Assembly: GCF_038967635.1 (NCBI RefSeq) | Contig: NZ_CP152413.1 | Coordinates: 6,018,001 to 6,082,000, forward strand | Origin: Bradyrhizobium sp. B124 | Lineage (GTDB): Bacteria; Pseudomonadota; Alphaproteobacteria; Rhizobiales; Xanthobacteraceae | DNA length: 64,000 bases | Reading direction: 5' to 3' | In this document: positions 55,250-64,000 of the stretch, in pieces | Layout of the letters: each line of letters starts with the position of its first letter | How positions within the stretch are numbered: the first letter of the stretch is position 1 | Notes under the pieces: model-generated | What the model was told of the DNA's origin: nothing | Databases searched by the model: none | What the model saw: the letters and a program-made list of their open reading frames with translations, nothing else | Made by a program: the position numbers and the translations under genes

Positions 55250-56197
55250 GTGTCACAGAAAACGCGTAAAAAGAGTGCTTCAAAGACGACAAAGAAAGCC
55301 GCTGTCGTTGCTCGCAGCGCAACCAAGGGCCGTGCCAAGGCGCCCGTGAAGGGGGCCAAGAAGGCGGCGGCTGCAAAGTCCTCAAAGAACAAAAGAAGCG
55401 TGATGCCAGAAAAGACTGCCAAGACTGCCGCGAAAGCGGCAGCTGCGAAGCCCGCTGCTGCGAAGGTCGCCCCCAAGACTGCTGCTGTTGCGCCGAAGCC
55501 GGCCGCCCCGAAGGCTGCCGTCCCCGCCGCTGCTCCGAAGGTTGCCGCCAAGCCGGCCGCTCCGTCCCGCCCGGAAGAGAAGAAGGTCGTGACCCAGCGC
55601 CAGGGCTTCAAGGCCAATGAATTCGTCGTCTATCCCGCTCACGGTGTCGGCCAGATCCTGGCGATCGAGGAGCAGGAGATCGCGGGCGCCAAGCTCGAGC
55701 TGTTCGTGATCAATTTCATGAAGGACAAGATGACGCTGCGGGTGCCGACGGCGAAGGTCGCCAATGTCGGCATGCGCAAGCTGTCGGAGCCGGCGCTGGT
55801 CAAGAAGGCGCTGGAGACGCTGAAGGGCCGCGCCCGCGTCAAGCGCACCATGTGGTCGCGCCGCGCCCAGGAATACGAAGCGAAGATCAATTCGGGCGAC
55901 ATCGTCGCGATCGCCGAGGTGGTCCGCGACCTCTATCGTTCGGAATCGCAGCCCGAGCAGTCCTATAGCGAACGCCAGCTCTATGAAGCAGCGCTCGACC
56001 GTCTGTCGCGCGAAATCGCTGTCGTGCAGCACTCGACCGAGACCGAGGCGATCAAGGAGATCGAAGGCCAGCTCGCCAAGAGCCCGCGCCGCGGCGCCAA
56101 GGCCGAGTCCGCTGAAGGCGAGGCCGAGGGCGATGCCGACGGTGAGGATCTCGACTCTGATGGTGACGATACCGCCGTCGAAGACGAAGCCGCCTAA
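55250..56197 (+). CDS. carD: CarD family transcriptional regulator with Lys/Ala-rich N-terminal tail
   Basis: 315 residues from the GTG at 55250; an ATG at 55403 (MPEKTAKTAAKAAAAK) is the main alternative and would remove 51 residues. The first 110 or so residues are Lys/Ala/Pro-rich, like histone H1 tails. The CarD/CdnL RNA polymerase-binding domain begins about residue 118 (QGFKANEFVVYPAHGVGQI, VINFMKDKMTLRVPTAKV), then a helical DNA-contacting domain (MWSRRAQEYEAKINSGD) and an acidic C-terminus (EGDADGEDLDSDGDD). It stabilises open promoter complexes, notably at rRNA promoters. A strong terminator follows. Confidence 0.92.
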   Translation: MSQKTRKKSASKTTKKAAVVARSATKGRAKAPVKGAKKAAAAKSSKNKRSVMPEKTAKTAAKAAAAKPAAAKVAPKTAAVAPKPAAPKAAVPAAAPKVAAKPAAPSRPEEKKVVTQRQGFKANEFVVYPAHGVGQILAIEEQEIAGAKLELFVINFMKDKMTLRVPTAKVANVGMRKLSEPALVKKALETLKGRARVKRTMWSRRAQEYEAKINSGDIVAIAEVVRDLYRSESQPEQSYSERQLYEAALDRLSREIAVVQHSTETEAIKEIEGQLAKSPRRGAKAESAEGEAEGDADGEDLDSDGDDTAVEDEAA

Positions 56198-56221
56198 ATA
56201 GCGCTGCAACATTACAGACGG

Positions 56222-56250
56222 AAAGCCCGGTCACAACGACCGGGCTTTTT
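56222..56250 (+). terminator. Intrinsic terminator of carD
   Basis: Stem AAAGCCCGGTC / GACCGGGCTTT (11 base pairs), loop ACAAC, followed by TTGTTTTGG; 24 bases after the stop. Confidence 0.88.
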
Positions 56251-56404
56251 GTTTTGGTGCACGATCTCGCTGGGCACGGAAGCGGCGTTGTGCGTACGGC
56301 CTTGCATATCGCCTTGCCGCAATCGCCCCTTGGCTGATCGCCGCGACTCATGACCTGCTGCGCCACGCTGGCGGCGAGATCTTAGGACCAGCGAGGGGCG
56401 CGGC

Positions 56405-57625
56405 ATGCTTGCAGGACGGTCGCTGGGGCGCGGTTACGACTGGCTGTGGACCGCGTTTGCGGTCTCGACCTTCGGCACCTGGATCGCCTTCGACGCGTTC
56501 CCGCTGCTTGCCATCCTGGTGCTGCACGCAAGGCCGGAGGCGGTCTCGGCACTTGCAGCGGTCGGCCTGCTGGCCGGGGCCGCGGTGGCGGTGCCGCTCG
56601 GGCCCTGGATCGAATTCCGCCGCAAGCGGCCGGTGATGATCGCGATGGATCTGATCCGCTTTGCCGCGACGATCAGCGTTCCCATCGCGTTCGTGCTGGG
56701 ACGGTTGACCTTCGTCCAGCTCGTCGTCGTCGCCGTCATCATGGCCGCCGCAGATATCGCGTTCCGAGCGGCGAGCGGCGCCTGTCTGAAGGCACTCGTA
56801 AAACCGGACGATCTGGTGATCGCGAACGGGCGGCTCGAAGCCACGACCTGGACCGCGACCGCGATCGGCCCGCCGCTCGGCGGCGCGGCGATCGGCGTGC
56901 TCGGCCCTGTTGTCACCGTGATCGCCAATGCGGTCAGCTTCCTGCTCTCGGCGCTGGCCATCCGGCGGATCGGCGGGAGCGAGCCTGCGCCCGCCCAGTG
57001 CCATGCCCGGGGATTTCGCTCGGCCGAATTGATCGAGGGATGGCGCAGCATCCTCGCGCATCCGGTGCTCCGCCTGCTGTTCTTCAACACCGTGCTGGTC
57101 AATGGCCTGATCATGGCGACGGCGCCGCTGCTCGCGGTGCTGATGCTCCGCGATCTCGGCTTTGCGCCGTGGCAGTACGGGCTCGCATTCGGGGCGCCCT
57201 GTATCGGCGGCCTGATCGGCGCACGGCTCGCGCCTGCGCTCGCCGCGCGCTTCGGGCAGTACAATGTGTTGCTCGCGGCCGGTGCGCTGCGTGCGTGCTG
57301 GTCGCTCGGCCTCGCTTTCATGCCGAACGGTGCGGCGGGCATCGCCGTCGTCTTTGCGCTTCAGTTCGGTCTCGTCACCTGCGCCGGCATCTTCAATCCG
57401 GTGTTTGCGGCCTATCGTCTGGCCCAGATCGAGATGGAGCGGACCGCGCGGGTGCTCTCGGCCTGGACCATCACCAGCAGCGCAACCATCGCGGTGCTGA
57501 CCGCGCTCTGGGGCGTGCTGGCGGGCTTCGCCGGTGTCCGGACGGCGATCGCGCTGAGCGGGCTGCTCTTGCTGGCGACGCCGCTGCTGCTGCCGCGCCG
57601 TGTGCTCAATACGAGCGCTGCTTGA
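56405..57625 (+). CDS. MFS transporter
   Basis: 406 residues with about 12 hydrophobic segments. It opens GYDWLWTAFAVSTFGTWIAF and has the loop 2-3 signature-like FRRKRPVMIAMDLIRF region, as in MFS_3 (enterobactin exporter-like) drug efflux proteins. Substrate unknown. Its last 20 bases overlap the end of the convergent NTF2-like gene. Confidence 0.9.
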   Translation: MLAGRSLGRGYDWLWTAFAVSTFGTWIAFDAFPLLAILVLHARPEAVSALAAVGLLAGAAVAVPLGPWIEFRRKRPVMIAMDLIRFAATISVPIAFVLGRLTFVQLVVVAVIMAAADIAFRAASGACLKALVKPDDLVIANGRLEATTWTATAIGPPLGGAAIGVLGPVVTVIANAVSFLLSALAIRRIGGSEPAPAQCHARGFRSAELIEGWRSILAHPVLRLLFFNTVLVNGLIMATAPLLAVLMLRDLGFAPWQYGLAFGAPCIGGLIGARLAPALAARFGQYNVLLAAGALRACWSLGLAFMPNGAAGIAVVFALQFGLVTCAGIFNPVFAAYRLAQIEMERTARVLSAWTITSSATIAVLTALWGVLAGFAGVRTAIALSGLLLLATPLLLPRRVLNTSAA

Positions 57626-58025
57626 TGCCCCAGCGGCCATCCTCCGACGTCACGATCCACGGATTACGGTGACGGCTGGCAATCGATCCGTCGGCGCGGT
57701 CGCGGCTGTATTCGACCACGAGATGCACCTTGCGCGGACCGACCAGCACGGGCTCCCCGCGCTGATAGGTGCTCTTCGCCCACCCCGTGGTGCGCGCCAG
57801 ATCGTCGAAGAACGACGCCGGCAACTGGCCCGGCCGTTCCCGGATCACGAGCTGCTCGCCGGACAGGATGACGTGCGGGAAGTGCAGCAGCGCATCCATG
57901 CCGGCGAGATCGCAGGCGTTGAAGCGGTCGGTGAAATCGTCGATGCAGCGGATCGCCGCCGCGATCATGGTGGCGTCGTCGGCATCATCGGTGCCGGGTT
58001 GGAACAGGTCGTCGGCGTAACTCAT
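57606..58025 (-). CDS. NTF2-like protein of unknown function
   Basis: 139 residues from the ATG at 58025. Helical start (IRCIDDFTDRFNACDLAG), then HFPHVILSGEQLVI and a strand pattern VHLVVEYSRDRADGSI ending in WGIKQRSY: a cone-shaped NTF2-type fold. Convergent overlap with the MFS gene. No partner suggests its substrate. Confidence 0.75.
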   Translation of the reverse strand: MSYADDLFQPGTDDADDATMIAAAIRCIDDFTDRFNACDLAGMDALLHFPHVILSGEQLVIRERPGQLPASFFDDLARTTGWAKSTYQRGEPVLVGPRKVHLVVEYSRDRADGSIASRHRNPWIVTSEDGRWGIKQRSY

Positions 58026-58302
58026 GCTGTCGCTATACACCGGCACCGGAGTGAGCGGCAACGGCGTGTGCACGCGGCTCTCCAATCGTAGCCCGCATGA
58101 AGTGAAACCTCTTGATCGCGGTGAGGCGCGGACCTCCGGGCACCGAACGGCTGAAAGCCACGTAAGCAATCCTGACCAGAATCGTGCTGTGTTGTTTCAC
58201 GGATGACGACGGTGATCGGAGCGCGGCGTGCTATGCTGGCTGCCCGGCCGCTATTTGATCGACATTAAGGTGACCCATCAATTTGCAGCGAGGAGAAATC
58301 CG

Positions 58303-58701
58303 ATGACATCCAATGTTGAGGCAACCAGGAAGGGTTATGAGGCCTTTCAACGTGGTGACATTCCGGCGCTCATGAGAGATCTGATCGATGACGACTGCAC
58401 GTGGATAACGCCAGGTCCCCAGGATAAATTGCCTTGGGCCGGGACCTTTAGAGGAAAGCAGCAGATTGCAAACTTCTTCGTCCAGGTCGGCGAGAATCTG
58501 GAATTCAGCGAGTTTGCACCGCGTGAGATGATTGAGCAGGGCGACACTGTCGTGGTCTTGGGTGCGCTCACGGCGCGGGCAAAGAGAACAGGCAAGACCG
58601 TCAAGAACGAATGGGCCCATGTTTTCAAGTACCGCGGAGGAAAGGCGGTCTATTTTCAGGAGTACATTGACACTGCGGCGGATGTCGCCGCGATGACGTG
58701 A
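58303..58701 (+). CDS. SnoaL/ketosteroid isomerase-like NTF2 protein
   Basis: 132 residues from the ATG at 58303 with AGGAGA upstream. EATRKGYEAFQRGDIPALM, CTWITPGPQDKLPWAGTFRG and AHVFKYRGGKAVYFQEYIDT follow the SnoaL-like pattern. Divergent from the other NTF2-like gene, which is not closely similar by eye. Substrate unknown. Confidence 0.85.
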   Translation: MTSNVEATRKGYEAFQRGDIPALMRDLIDDDCTWITPGPQDKLPWAGTFRGKQQIANFFVQVGENLEFSEFAPREMIEQGDTVVVLGALTARAKRTGKTVKNEWAHVFKYRGGKAVYFQEYIDTAADVAAMT

Positions 58702-58772
58702 CGGAGCGGGAGGCGGCCGGCTGAAGCAGGCGCGGATTCGCGTGCTTCGTTGGCATCATCCGCCTCTATCGT

Positions 58773-59309
58773 CTACTTCACCCGCTGCTTCTCGAGCTTG
58801 CGCGCCAGCGTCCGGCGATGCATGCCGAGCCTCCGCGCGGCTTCGGAGATGTTGAAATCGGTCTCCATCAGGGTCTGGTGGATGCGCTCCCATTCCAGCG
58901 TCTTGATCGAGGTCGGCCGCGCGCCGACCTCGATGGCAGCGTTGCCGGCGGCCTTTTGGAACGCGGCCTCGATGTCGTCGGTGTTCGACGGCTTGGCCAG
59001 ATAATGGCAGGCGCCGAGTTTGATCGCTTCCACCGCGGTCGCGATGCTGGCGAATCCCGTCAGCACCACGATCAGCATGTCAGGGTCATGCGCGTGCAGC
59101 GCCTCGACGCAGGCAAGGCCCGACGCGCCGCCGGCGAGCTTCAGGTCGACGACGGCATAGCCGGGCGATTGCTGCTCGAGCAGCTCGCGGACCTCGTCGA
59201 GCGAAGCCGACACCGCGACGCCGTAGCCGCGGCGCTCGAACGAGCGTTTCAGTGTGCGGGCAAAGCCTGCATCGTCCTCGACGATCAGGAGCTGGCGTTC
59301 ATCCGTCAA
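58773..59309 (-). CDS. regA: RegA/ActR-type response regulator
   Basis: 178 residues. Receiver domain with phosphoacceptor Asp55 (YAVVDLKLAGG), Asp12/13 pair and Lys in LAKPSNTDD, then a Pro-containing linker and a Fis-type helix-turn-helix NISEAARRLGMHRRTLARKL. Partner of RegB in redox control of photosynthesis, nitrogen fixation and respiration genes in alphaproteobacteria (RegSR in Bradyrhizobium). Overlaps regB by 11 bases. Confidence 0.93.
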   Translation of the reverse strand: MTDERQLLIVEDDAGFARTLKRSFERRGYGVAVSASLDEVRELLEQQSPGYAVVDLKLAGGASGLACVEALHAHDPDMLIVVLTGFASIATAVEAIKLGACHYLAKPSNTDDIEAAFQKAAGNAAIEVGARPTSIKTLEWERIHQTLMETDFNISEAARRLGMHRRTLARKLEKQRVK

Positions 59310-60672
59310 GATGGTCTCCGATCGCGAGCGTCGAGAGCGGCAGCTCGAGCCTGACCGCGGCGCCGATGTCCGGCCGGTTGCGCGCCGTCACCACGCCGCC
59401 CAGCTTGCGCACGACATTGACGACCAGGAACAGGCCGAGGCCGCTGCCGGAGCTGCCCTTGGTGGACTGATACGGCTTGCCGACATGCGCCAGCATCTCG
59501 CGCGAGAAGCCCGGACCGCGGTCGGTCACCGACAGCACAAGCTTGTCGGCATTGCGTTCGGCCATCAGCTCGATCCAGTCACGCGAGACCTCGGCGGCAT
59601 TGTCGAGCACGTTGAAGATCGCCTGCTTGAGCGCGATGTCGGAGACGATCGCCAGATCGGCGCCGAAGGCGTTGCGGAAATACAGAGTCGCCGACGGCCG
59701 CGTCGTCCGCCATTCCTCCACCAGCGCCGTCAGGAACGCCGCGACCGTGGTCGGCGAGGAGCCTTCGCCGCGGGCTTCGCCAGCCGACAGCAGGATGCCG
59801 GTCACGATCGACTTGCAGCGCTGCACCGAGATCTCCATCTCGCCGAGGTCCTGCGAGAGCTCGGGATCGGAGGCGAGCGCCGGCATCCGGCGCCAGTCGC
59901 CCAGGATGACCGAGAGCGAGGCGAGCGGCGTGCCGAGTTCATGCGCGGCGCCTGAGGCCAGAAGGCCCATCTGCACGATGTGGTCCTGCTCGGCCGCGTG
60001 CTGGCGCAGCGCCGCGAGGCGGAAGTCGCGGTCGCGCAGGTTGCGGTTGATCCGGGTCATGAACACCACGAGCAGCACGGCGTCGAGCACGAGCCCGATG
60101 AACGTGCCGGCGATGTAGAGATTGAAGGCCTCGGCAAAGCCCTGCGGCAGCTCCAGCGGCCGGTAGTAGCTGGTCAGCCAGGCGAAGTTCATGCAGACCA
60201 GCGCCACCAGCGACCAGGTCGAGGGCGCATCGAGCAGCACCGCGCCGAGCGTGACCTGCAGCAGATAGAGCGACGTGAAGGGATTGGTGGCGCCGCCGCT
60301 GAGATAGAGCAGGGCGGTCAGCGCCGCAACGTCGAGCGCCAGCGCGACCAGCAGCTCGCGGTTGTTGATGTCGGCGCGGTAGCGCAGCCACAGCAGGCTG
60401 ACGAGATTGAGCGCGACGAGCCCGAAGATCACGGCGGCCATCGGCAGCAGCGGCAGCGCGACGCCCATCCAGAACTGCACGAAGCCGATGGTGGCGATCT
60501 GCCCGATCACGGCGATCCAGCGCAGCTGGACCAGCAGGGCCATGTTCTTGCGATTGGTCGCGAGGTCGGCGGGCGCTGCGAGATCGAGCGGCATGCCGGC
60601 TGCCGCGCGCATGGCGGACGGCATCACGGTCGCGGCGTTTTCGTCATGCAGATCCGATGTGCGCTCGAGCAT
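59299..60672 (-). CDS. regB: RegB/ActS-type redox sensor histidine kinase
   Basis: 457 residues. Six hydrophobic segments between about 45 and 205, with the quinone-binding heptad GGATNPF at 126-132. The H-box His244 is in AAHELGTPLASLS, the redox-active cysteine position is Cys286 (VQRCKSIV), and the ATPase domain has N-box FNVLDNAAE and GSGLGLFLV. All features of the RegB sensor are therefore kept: it should respond to quinone redox state and oxygen. Its start overlaps the SURF1 gene end by 29 bases. Confidence 0.93.
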   Translation of the reverse strand: MLERTSDLHDENAATVMPSAMRAAAGMPLDLAAPADLATNRKNMALLVQLRWIAVIGQIATIGFVQFWMGVALPLLPMAAVIFGLVALNLVSLLWLRYRADINNRELLVALALDVAALTALLYLSGGATNPFTSLYLLQVTLGAVLLDAPSTWSLVALVCMNFAWLTSYYRPLELPQGFAEAFNLYIAGTFIGLVLDAVLLVVFMTRINRNLRDRDFRLAALRQHAAEQDHIVQMGLLASGAAHELGTPLASLSVILGDWRRMPALASDPELSQDLGEMEISVQRCKSIVTGILLSAGEARGEGSSPTTVAAFLTALVEEWRTTRPSATLYFRNAFGADLAIVSDIALKQAIFNVLDNAAEVSRDWIELMAERNADKLVLSVTDRGPGFSREMLAHVGKPYQSTKGSSGSGLGLFLVVNVVRKLGGVVTARNRPDIGAAVRLELPLSTLAIGDHLDG

Positions 60673-61480
60673 CTGGGCCTGTGTCGCGAGACAGATTGCG
60701 GGCTGCGCCGATCAGGCGGCGCACGGCGGCGCGCCTTGAGCCCCACCTTGGATCGGGGGCGCCGGCGCGGCCCCTGCCGCTGATGACGCGCAGGAGCGCG
60801 CCGGCCAGCATAAAGGCCAGCGCGAACCATGTCAGCGCGTAAATCAGGTGGTTGTTCGGAAACCGCACGATCGTGAGCCCGCCGACCGGATACCCGCCCG
60901 GATTGGGCGTCGCATCGGCGTCGATGAAGAAGGGGGCTACCTGCGACAGCCCGTGCGTGGCGGCGATCGCGGCGACGTCGCGGGAATACCAGCGGCCGGC
61001 CGAAGCGTCGTTGCTGCGCAGGAAGCCGCCCTTCGGCTCCGAGATCCGCAACAGCCCGGTCACGCGGACAACGCCCTGCTGCTCGCCGTCGCGCCGCGTC
61101 GCGGGATCGCGCCGCTCCGGCGGAACGAAGCCGCGATTGACCAGCACCGTGGTTCCGTCAGCCATTTGCAGCGGGGCCAGCACCCAGAAGCCAGGGCCGT
61201 CTGCCGTGACCGCCTGCACCAGCGTCTCGTCGGCGTTGAGGAAGCTGCCGCGCACCGTGACGCGGCGGTATTCGTCGCTCGCGGCCGTGACCGCCGGCCA
61301 TGACGAGGCAGGCGGCGGCGCTGTCGGCGCCGCATGCATGCGCTGCTCGACCCGCTCGATCAGCGCCAGCTTCCAGGACCTGCGTTCGACCTGCCAGATA
61401 CCGAGCGCGCTCAGCAGCACCACGCCCAGCATGCCGAGCGTGAGCAGCACAAGCGATGGTCTGGCAGACCGCATCGTCAC
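60644..61480 (-). CDS. SURF1 family oxidase biogenesis protein
   Basis: 278 residues from the GTG at 61480 (GTGA overlap with the cyoD stop); ATG at 61474 is the alternative. Two membrane helices, near residues 9-30 (LVLLTLGMLGVVLLSALGIW) and near 215-238 (HLIYALTWFALAFMLAGALL), flank a periplasmic domain with LVNRGFVPPERRD and NPGGYPVGG, standard for SURF1. SURF1 helps deliver haem to haem-copper oxidases; its place after cyoD suggests service to this quinol oxidase. Confidence 0.9.
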   Translation of the reverse strand: MTMRSARPSLVLLTLGMLGVVLLSALGIWQVERRSWKLALIERVEQRMHAAPTAPPPASSWPAVTAASDEYRRVTVRGSFLNADETLVQAVTADGPGFWVLAPLQMADGTTVLVNRGFVPPERRDPATRRDGEQQGVVRVTGLLRISEPKGGFLRSNDASAGRWYSRDVAAIAATHGLSQVAPFFIDADATPNPGGYPVGGLTIVRFPNNHLIYALTWFALAFMLAGALLRVISGRGRAGAPDPRWGSRRAAVRRLIGAARNLSRDTGPDARAHIGSA

Positions 61481-61869
61481 GGCATCTGGCTCATGTCATG
61501 GATCGGCATCATGTTGACGTTGAGATGATGCATGACCCACAGCGATCCGGTCAGCGCGATCACCACCATGATCACGGTGAAGATCATCGCCATCATGGTC
61601 CAGCCGTTCTCGGACCGCGTGTTCATGTGCAGGAAGTACACCATGTGCACGACGATCTGCACCGCGGCCAGCACCAGCACGATCAGTGCGGTGACCTGCT
61701 TGTCGGCGATCGCGCCGCTCATCACCAGCCAGAACGGCACCGCGGTGAGGACGACGGAGAGGCCGAAGCCGATCAGATAGCTCTTCAGCGAGCCGTGGGC
61801 GGCGCCGCCATGGTCATCATGGCCGTGACCGCCGGCATGGGCTTCGAGAGTGCGGGCTTCTGTTGTCAT
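61477..61869 (-). CDS. cyoD: Cytochrome o ubiquinol oxidase subunit IV
   Basis: 130 residues from the ATG at 61869. His/Gly-rich N-terminus (HAGGHGHDDHGGAAHGSLKS), then three membrane helices including the family mark VQIVVHMVYFLHMN. Small subunit needed for assembly of the CuB site. The start overlaps cyoC by 4 bases. Confidence 0.94.
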   Translation of the reverse strand: MTTEARTLEAHAGGHGHDDHGGAAHGSLKSYLIGFGLSVVLTAVPFWLVMSGAIADKQVTALIVLVLAAVQIVVHMVYFLHMNTRSENGWTMMAMIFTVIMVVIALTGSLWVMHHLNVNMMPIHDMSQMP

Positions 61870-62495
61870 CGCAGCATTCCCAGGAGGTAGACGAAGGTGA
61901 AGACGCCGATCCAGACCACGTCGAGGAAGTGCCAGAACATCGAAAGGCACATCAGCCGGCGGCGGTTGGCTTCGGTGAGGCCGAAGCGCGCGGTCTGCAC
62001 CATCAGCGTCACCAGCCAGACCAGGCCGAAGGTGACGTGCAGACCGTGGGTGCCGACCAGCGTGAAGAACGACGACAGGAAGGCGCTGCGCTGCGGCGTC
62101 GCGCCCTCATGGATCATGTGGGCGAACTCGGTCAGCTCGATGCCGAGGAAGGCGAGGCCGAACAGCCCGGTGATGGCGAGCCAGGCCTGCGTTGCGCCGA
62201 TCCTCGATTTCTCCATCGTCAGCATGGCAAAGCCATACGTGATCGAGGAGAGCAGCAGCATCGTGGTGTTGAGCGCGACCAGCTTGAGGTCGAACAGGTC
62301 CTTCGGCGCCGGGCCGGCGGCATAGTTGCCGCCGAGCACGCCGTAGGTCGCAAACAGCATCGCGAAGATGAGGCAGTCGCTCATCAGGTAGATCCAGAAG
62401 CCCAGCATGGTGCTGGCGCCTTCCGGATGCGCGTGCTCGTCGATGACGTGGAAGATCGGTTCGGAGCTTTGTGTGGAGACGGTAGCAACGGTCAT
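61866..62495 (-). CDS. cyoC: Cytochrome o ubiquinol oxidase subunit III
   Basis: 209 residues with five membrane helices; [20 protein letters not shown], then [19 protein letters not shown] and [20 protein letters not shown] are characteristic of CyoC/CoxC. Structural subunit of the proton-pumping quinol oxidase. Overlaps cyoB and cyoD by 4 bases each. Confidence 0.96.
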   Translation of the reverse strand: MTVATVSTQSSEPIFHVIDEHAHPEGASTMLGFWIYLMSDCLIFAMLFATYGVLGGNYAAGPAPKDLFDLKLVALNTTMLLLSSITYGFAMLTMEKSRIGATQAWLAITGLFGLAFLGIELTEFAHMIHEGATPQRSAFLSSFFTLVGTHGLHVTFGLVWLVTLMVQTARFGLTEANRRRLMCLSMFWHFLDVVWIGVFTFVYLLGMLR

Positions 62496-64000
62496 GTCTG
62501 GGCTCCTGCGGCGAGAACGCGCGTCCGCGCGTCTTCGGTCCGCACCACCTCATCCGCCGGGATGTGGAAGTCGCGGTGATAGTTGAAGGTGTGGCCGATC
62601 GCGACCGCGAGCAGCGCAACGAAGCTGACGGCGGCGAGCCACCAGATGTACCAGATCAGGCCGAATCCCATCACCGTCGCGAGGCCAGCGAGGATGACGC
62701 CGGTGCCGGTGTTGGAGGGCATGTGGATCGGCTTGAAGCCGGTCAGCGGCCGCCTGTAGCCGCGGCGCTTCATGTCCCACCAGGCGTCGTTGTCGTAAAC
62801 CACCGGCGTGAAGGCGAAGTTGTAATCCGGCGGCGGCGACGAGGTCGCCCATTCCAGCGTGCGCGCGTCCCAGGGATCGCCGGTGGCGTCCTTCAGCTCT
62901 TCGCGGCGCAGGATGCTGACTGCGAACTGCACCAGCATCGCACCGATGCCGAGCAGGATCAGGAAGGCGCCGAAGGCCGCGATGACGAACCAGATCTGCA
63001 AGCTAGGATCGTCGAACACGCGGAGCCGGCGGGTCACGCCCATCAGGCCGAGCACATAGAGCGGCATGAAGGCGAAGTAGAAACCCGAGACCCAGAACCA
63101 GAACGACAGCTTGCCCCAGAACGGATCGAGCCTGAAGCCGAACGCCTTCGGGAACCAGTAGTTGATGCCGGCGAACAGGCCGAACAGCACGCCGCCGATG
63201 ATCACGTTGTGGAAATGCGCGATCAGGAACAGGCTGTTATGCAGCACGAAATCGGCCGGCGGCACCGCGAGCAGCACGCCGGTCATGCCGCCGATCACGA
63301 AGGTCAGCATGAACGCCACCGTCCACATCATCGGCAGCTCGAAGCGGATGCGGCCGCGATACATCGTGAACAGCCAGTTGAACATCTTCGCGCCCGTCGG
63401 GATCGAGATGATCATGGTGGTGATGCCGAAGAACGAGTTGACGCTGGCGCCGGAGCCCATCGTGAAGAAGTGATGCAGCCAGACCAGATAGGACAGGATG
63501 GTGATGACGACCGTGGCGTAGACCATCGAGGTGTAGCCGAACAGCCGCTTGCCGGAGAACGTCGCGGTCACCTCCGAGAAGATGCCGAACGCCGGCAGCA
63601 CCAGGATGTAGACCTCGGGATGGCCCCAGATCCAGATCAGGTTCACGTACATCATCGGGTTGCCGCCGAAGTCGTTCGTGAAGAAGTTGGTGCCGACGTA
63701 GCGGTCGAGCGACAGCAGCGCCAGCACCGCGGTCAGCACCGGGAAGGAGGCGACGATCAGGACGTTGGTGCAGAGCGAGGTCCAGGTGAACACCGGCATC
63801 TTCATCATCGTCATGCCCGGCGCGCGCAGCTTGACGATGGTGCAGACCAGGTTGATGCCCGATAGCGTCGTGCCGACGCCGGCGACCTGTAGTCCCCATA
63901 TGTAATAATCTACGCCGACGTCGGGACTGTAGCCGATGTTCGACAGCGGCGGATAGGCGAGCCAGCCGGTGCGGGCGAATTCGCCGACGAACAGCGACAT
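62492..64000 (-). CDS. cyoB: Cytochrome o ubiquinol oxidase subunit I, C-terminal part
   Basis: The last 502 residues are present; CyoB is about 660, so the N-terminus lies beyond base 64000. Metal ligands seen: CuB His and cross-linked Tyr in [15 protein letters not shown], the His pair in [11 protein letters not shown], and the haem-ligand histidines in [11 protein letters not shown]. The K-channel Lys region PTGAKMFNW is intact. It reduces oxygen to water with electrons from ubiquinol and pumps protons. Because it heads cyoC-cyoD-SURF1-regB-regA without gaps, all probably form one operon. Confidence 0.96.
   Translation of the reverse strand: MSLFVGEFARTGWLAYPPLSNIGYSPDVGVDYYIWGLQVAGVGTTLSGINLVCTIVKLRAPGMTMMKMPVFTWTSLCTNVLIVASFPVLTAVLALLSLDRYVGTNFFTNDFGGNPMMYVNLIWIWGHPEVYILVLPAFGIFSEVTATFSGKRLFGYTSMVYATVVITILSYLVWLHHFFTMGSGASVNSFFGITTMIISIPTGAKMFNWLFTMYRGRIRFELPMMWTVAFMLTFVIGGMTGVLLAVPPADFVLHNSLFLIAHFHNVIIGGVLFGLFAGINYWFPKAFGFRLDPFWGKLSFWFWVSGFYFAFMPLYVLGLMGVTRRLRVFDDPSLQIWFVIAAFGAFLILLGIGAMLVQFAVSILRREELKDATGDPWDARTLEWATSSPPPDYNFAFTPVVYDNDAWWDMKRRGYRRPLTGFKPIHMPSNTGTGVILAGLATVMGFGLIWYIWWLAAVSFVALLAVAIGHTFNYHRDFHIPADEVVRTEDARTRVLAAGAQT

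Noticed and set aside
1..64000. CRISPR array, tRNA or rRNA genes
   Set aside because: No regularly spaced short direct repeats and no cloverleaf or rRNA-like stretches noticed on reading both strands; a covariance search was not possible here.

Overview
The window is high-GC chromosomal DNA of an alphaproteobacterium of the Bradyrhizobium/Rhodopseudomonas type (order Hyphomicrobiales). I infer this from gene content: a cobS/cobT cobaltochelatase pair, a RegB/RegA redox pair beside a bo3-type quinol oxidase, a BolA/J-domain neighbourhood, xerD-accA back to back with aroK-aroB, and CarD. Codon use is strongly GC-biased, which produces very long spurious antisense frames, and the gaps carry several families of dispersed palindromic repeats. 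I see no rRNA, tRNA, CRISPR array or intact insertion sequence.

Layout. 1-6718: a cluster for uptake and hydrolysis of an amide or urea-like compound (end of one binding protein, amidase-signature hydrolase, then a five-part HAAT-type ABC transporter). 6719-9911: small secreted or unknown proteins and a lipoprotein L,D-transpeptidase. 10074-15704: accA and xerD on the minus strand, facing aroK, aroB and a CorC/HlyC-type membrane protein. 15851-20776: an exported unknown protein, bolA, a J-domain protein, two divergent citrate synthase paralogues (one with an N-terminal helix-turn-helix) and a DedA membrane protein. 21068-25563: cobS, a GNAT acetyltransferase, cobT and a Tat-exported esterase-like phytase family protein whose N-terminus reads through a dispersed repeat. 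25697-30249: redox enzymes (old yellow enzyme, FAD monooxygenase, LLM flavin enzyme) with a TetR regulator. 30314-34477: a phospholipase D-like gene and a DUF2235 hydrolase. 34701-44072: membrane protein, TetR regulator, three-domain acyltransferase/acyl-ACP synthetase, flavin monooxygenase with esterase, and a branched-chain-type binding protein.

44073-48423 is an accessory, repeat-rich stretch. It holds two small genes and a low-GC gene that looks like a truncated composite of a DUF4297-type nuclease and a DUF3732-type P-loop ATPase, a likely remnant of a phage-defence locus. 48424-57625 returns to core functions: rpmB, a DUF3108 protein, a Suv3-like RNA helicase with a long disordered tail, an S4-domain protein, a 7Fe ferredoxin, CarD and an MFS transporter. 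57606-64000 has two NTF2-fold proteins and then the minus-strand cluster cyoB(partial)-cyoC-cyoD-SURF1-regB-regA, in which adjacent genes from cyoB through regA overlap.

The observations most worth following up are the chimeric nuclease/ATPase remnant, the helix-turn-helix citrate synthase facing its paralogue across a palindromic 76-base gap, the paired PLD/DUF2235 genes, and the repeat-derived N-terminus of the phytase-family protein. All family assignments come from reading motifs; no database search was run.
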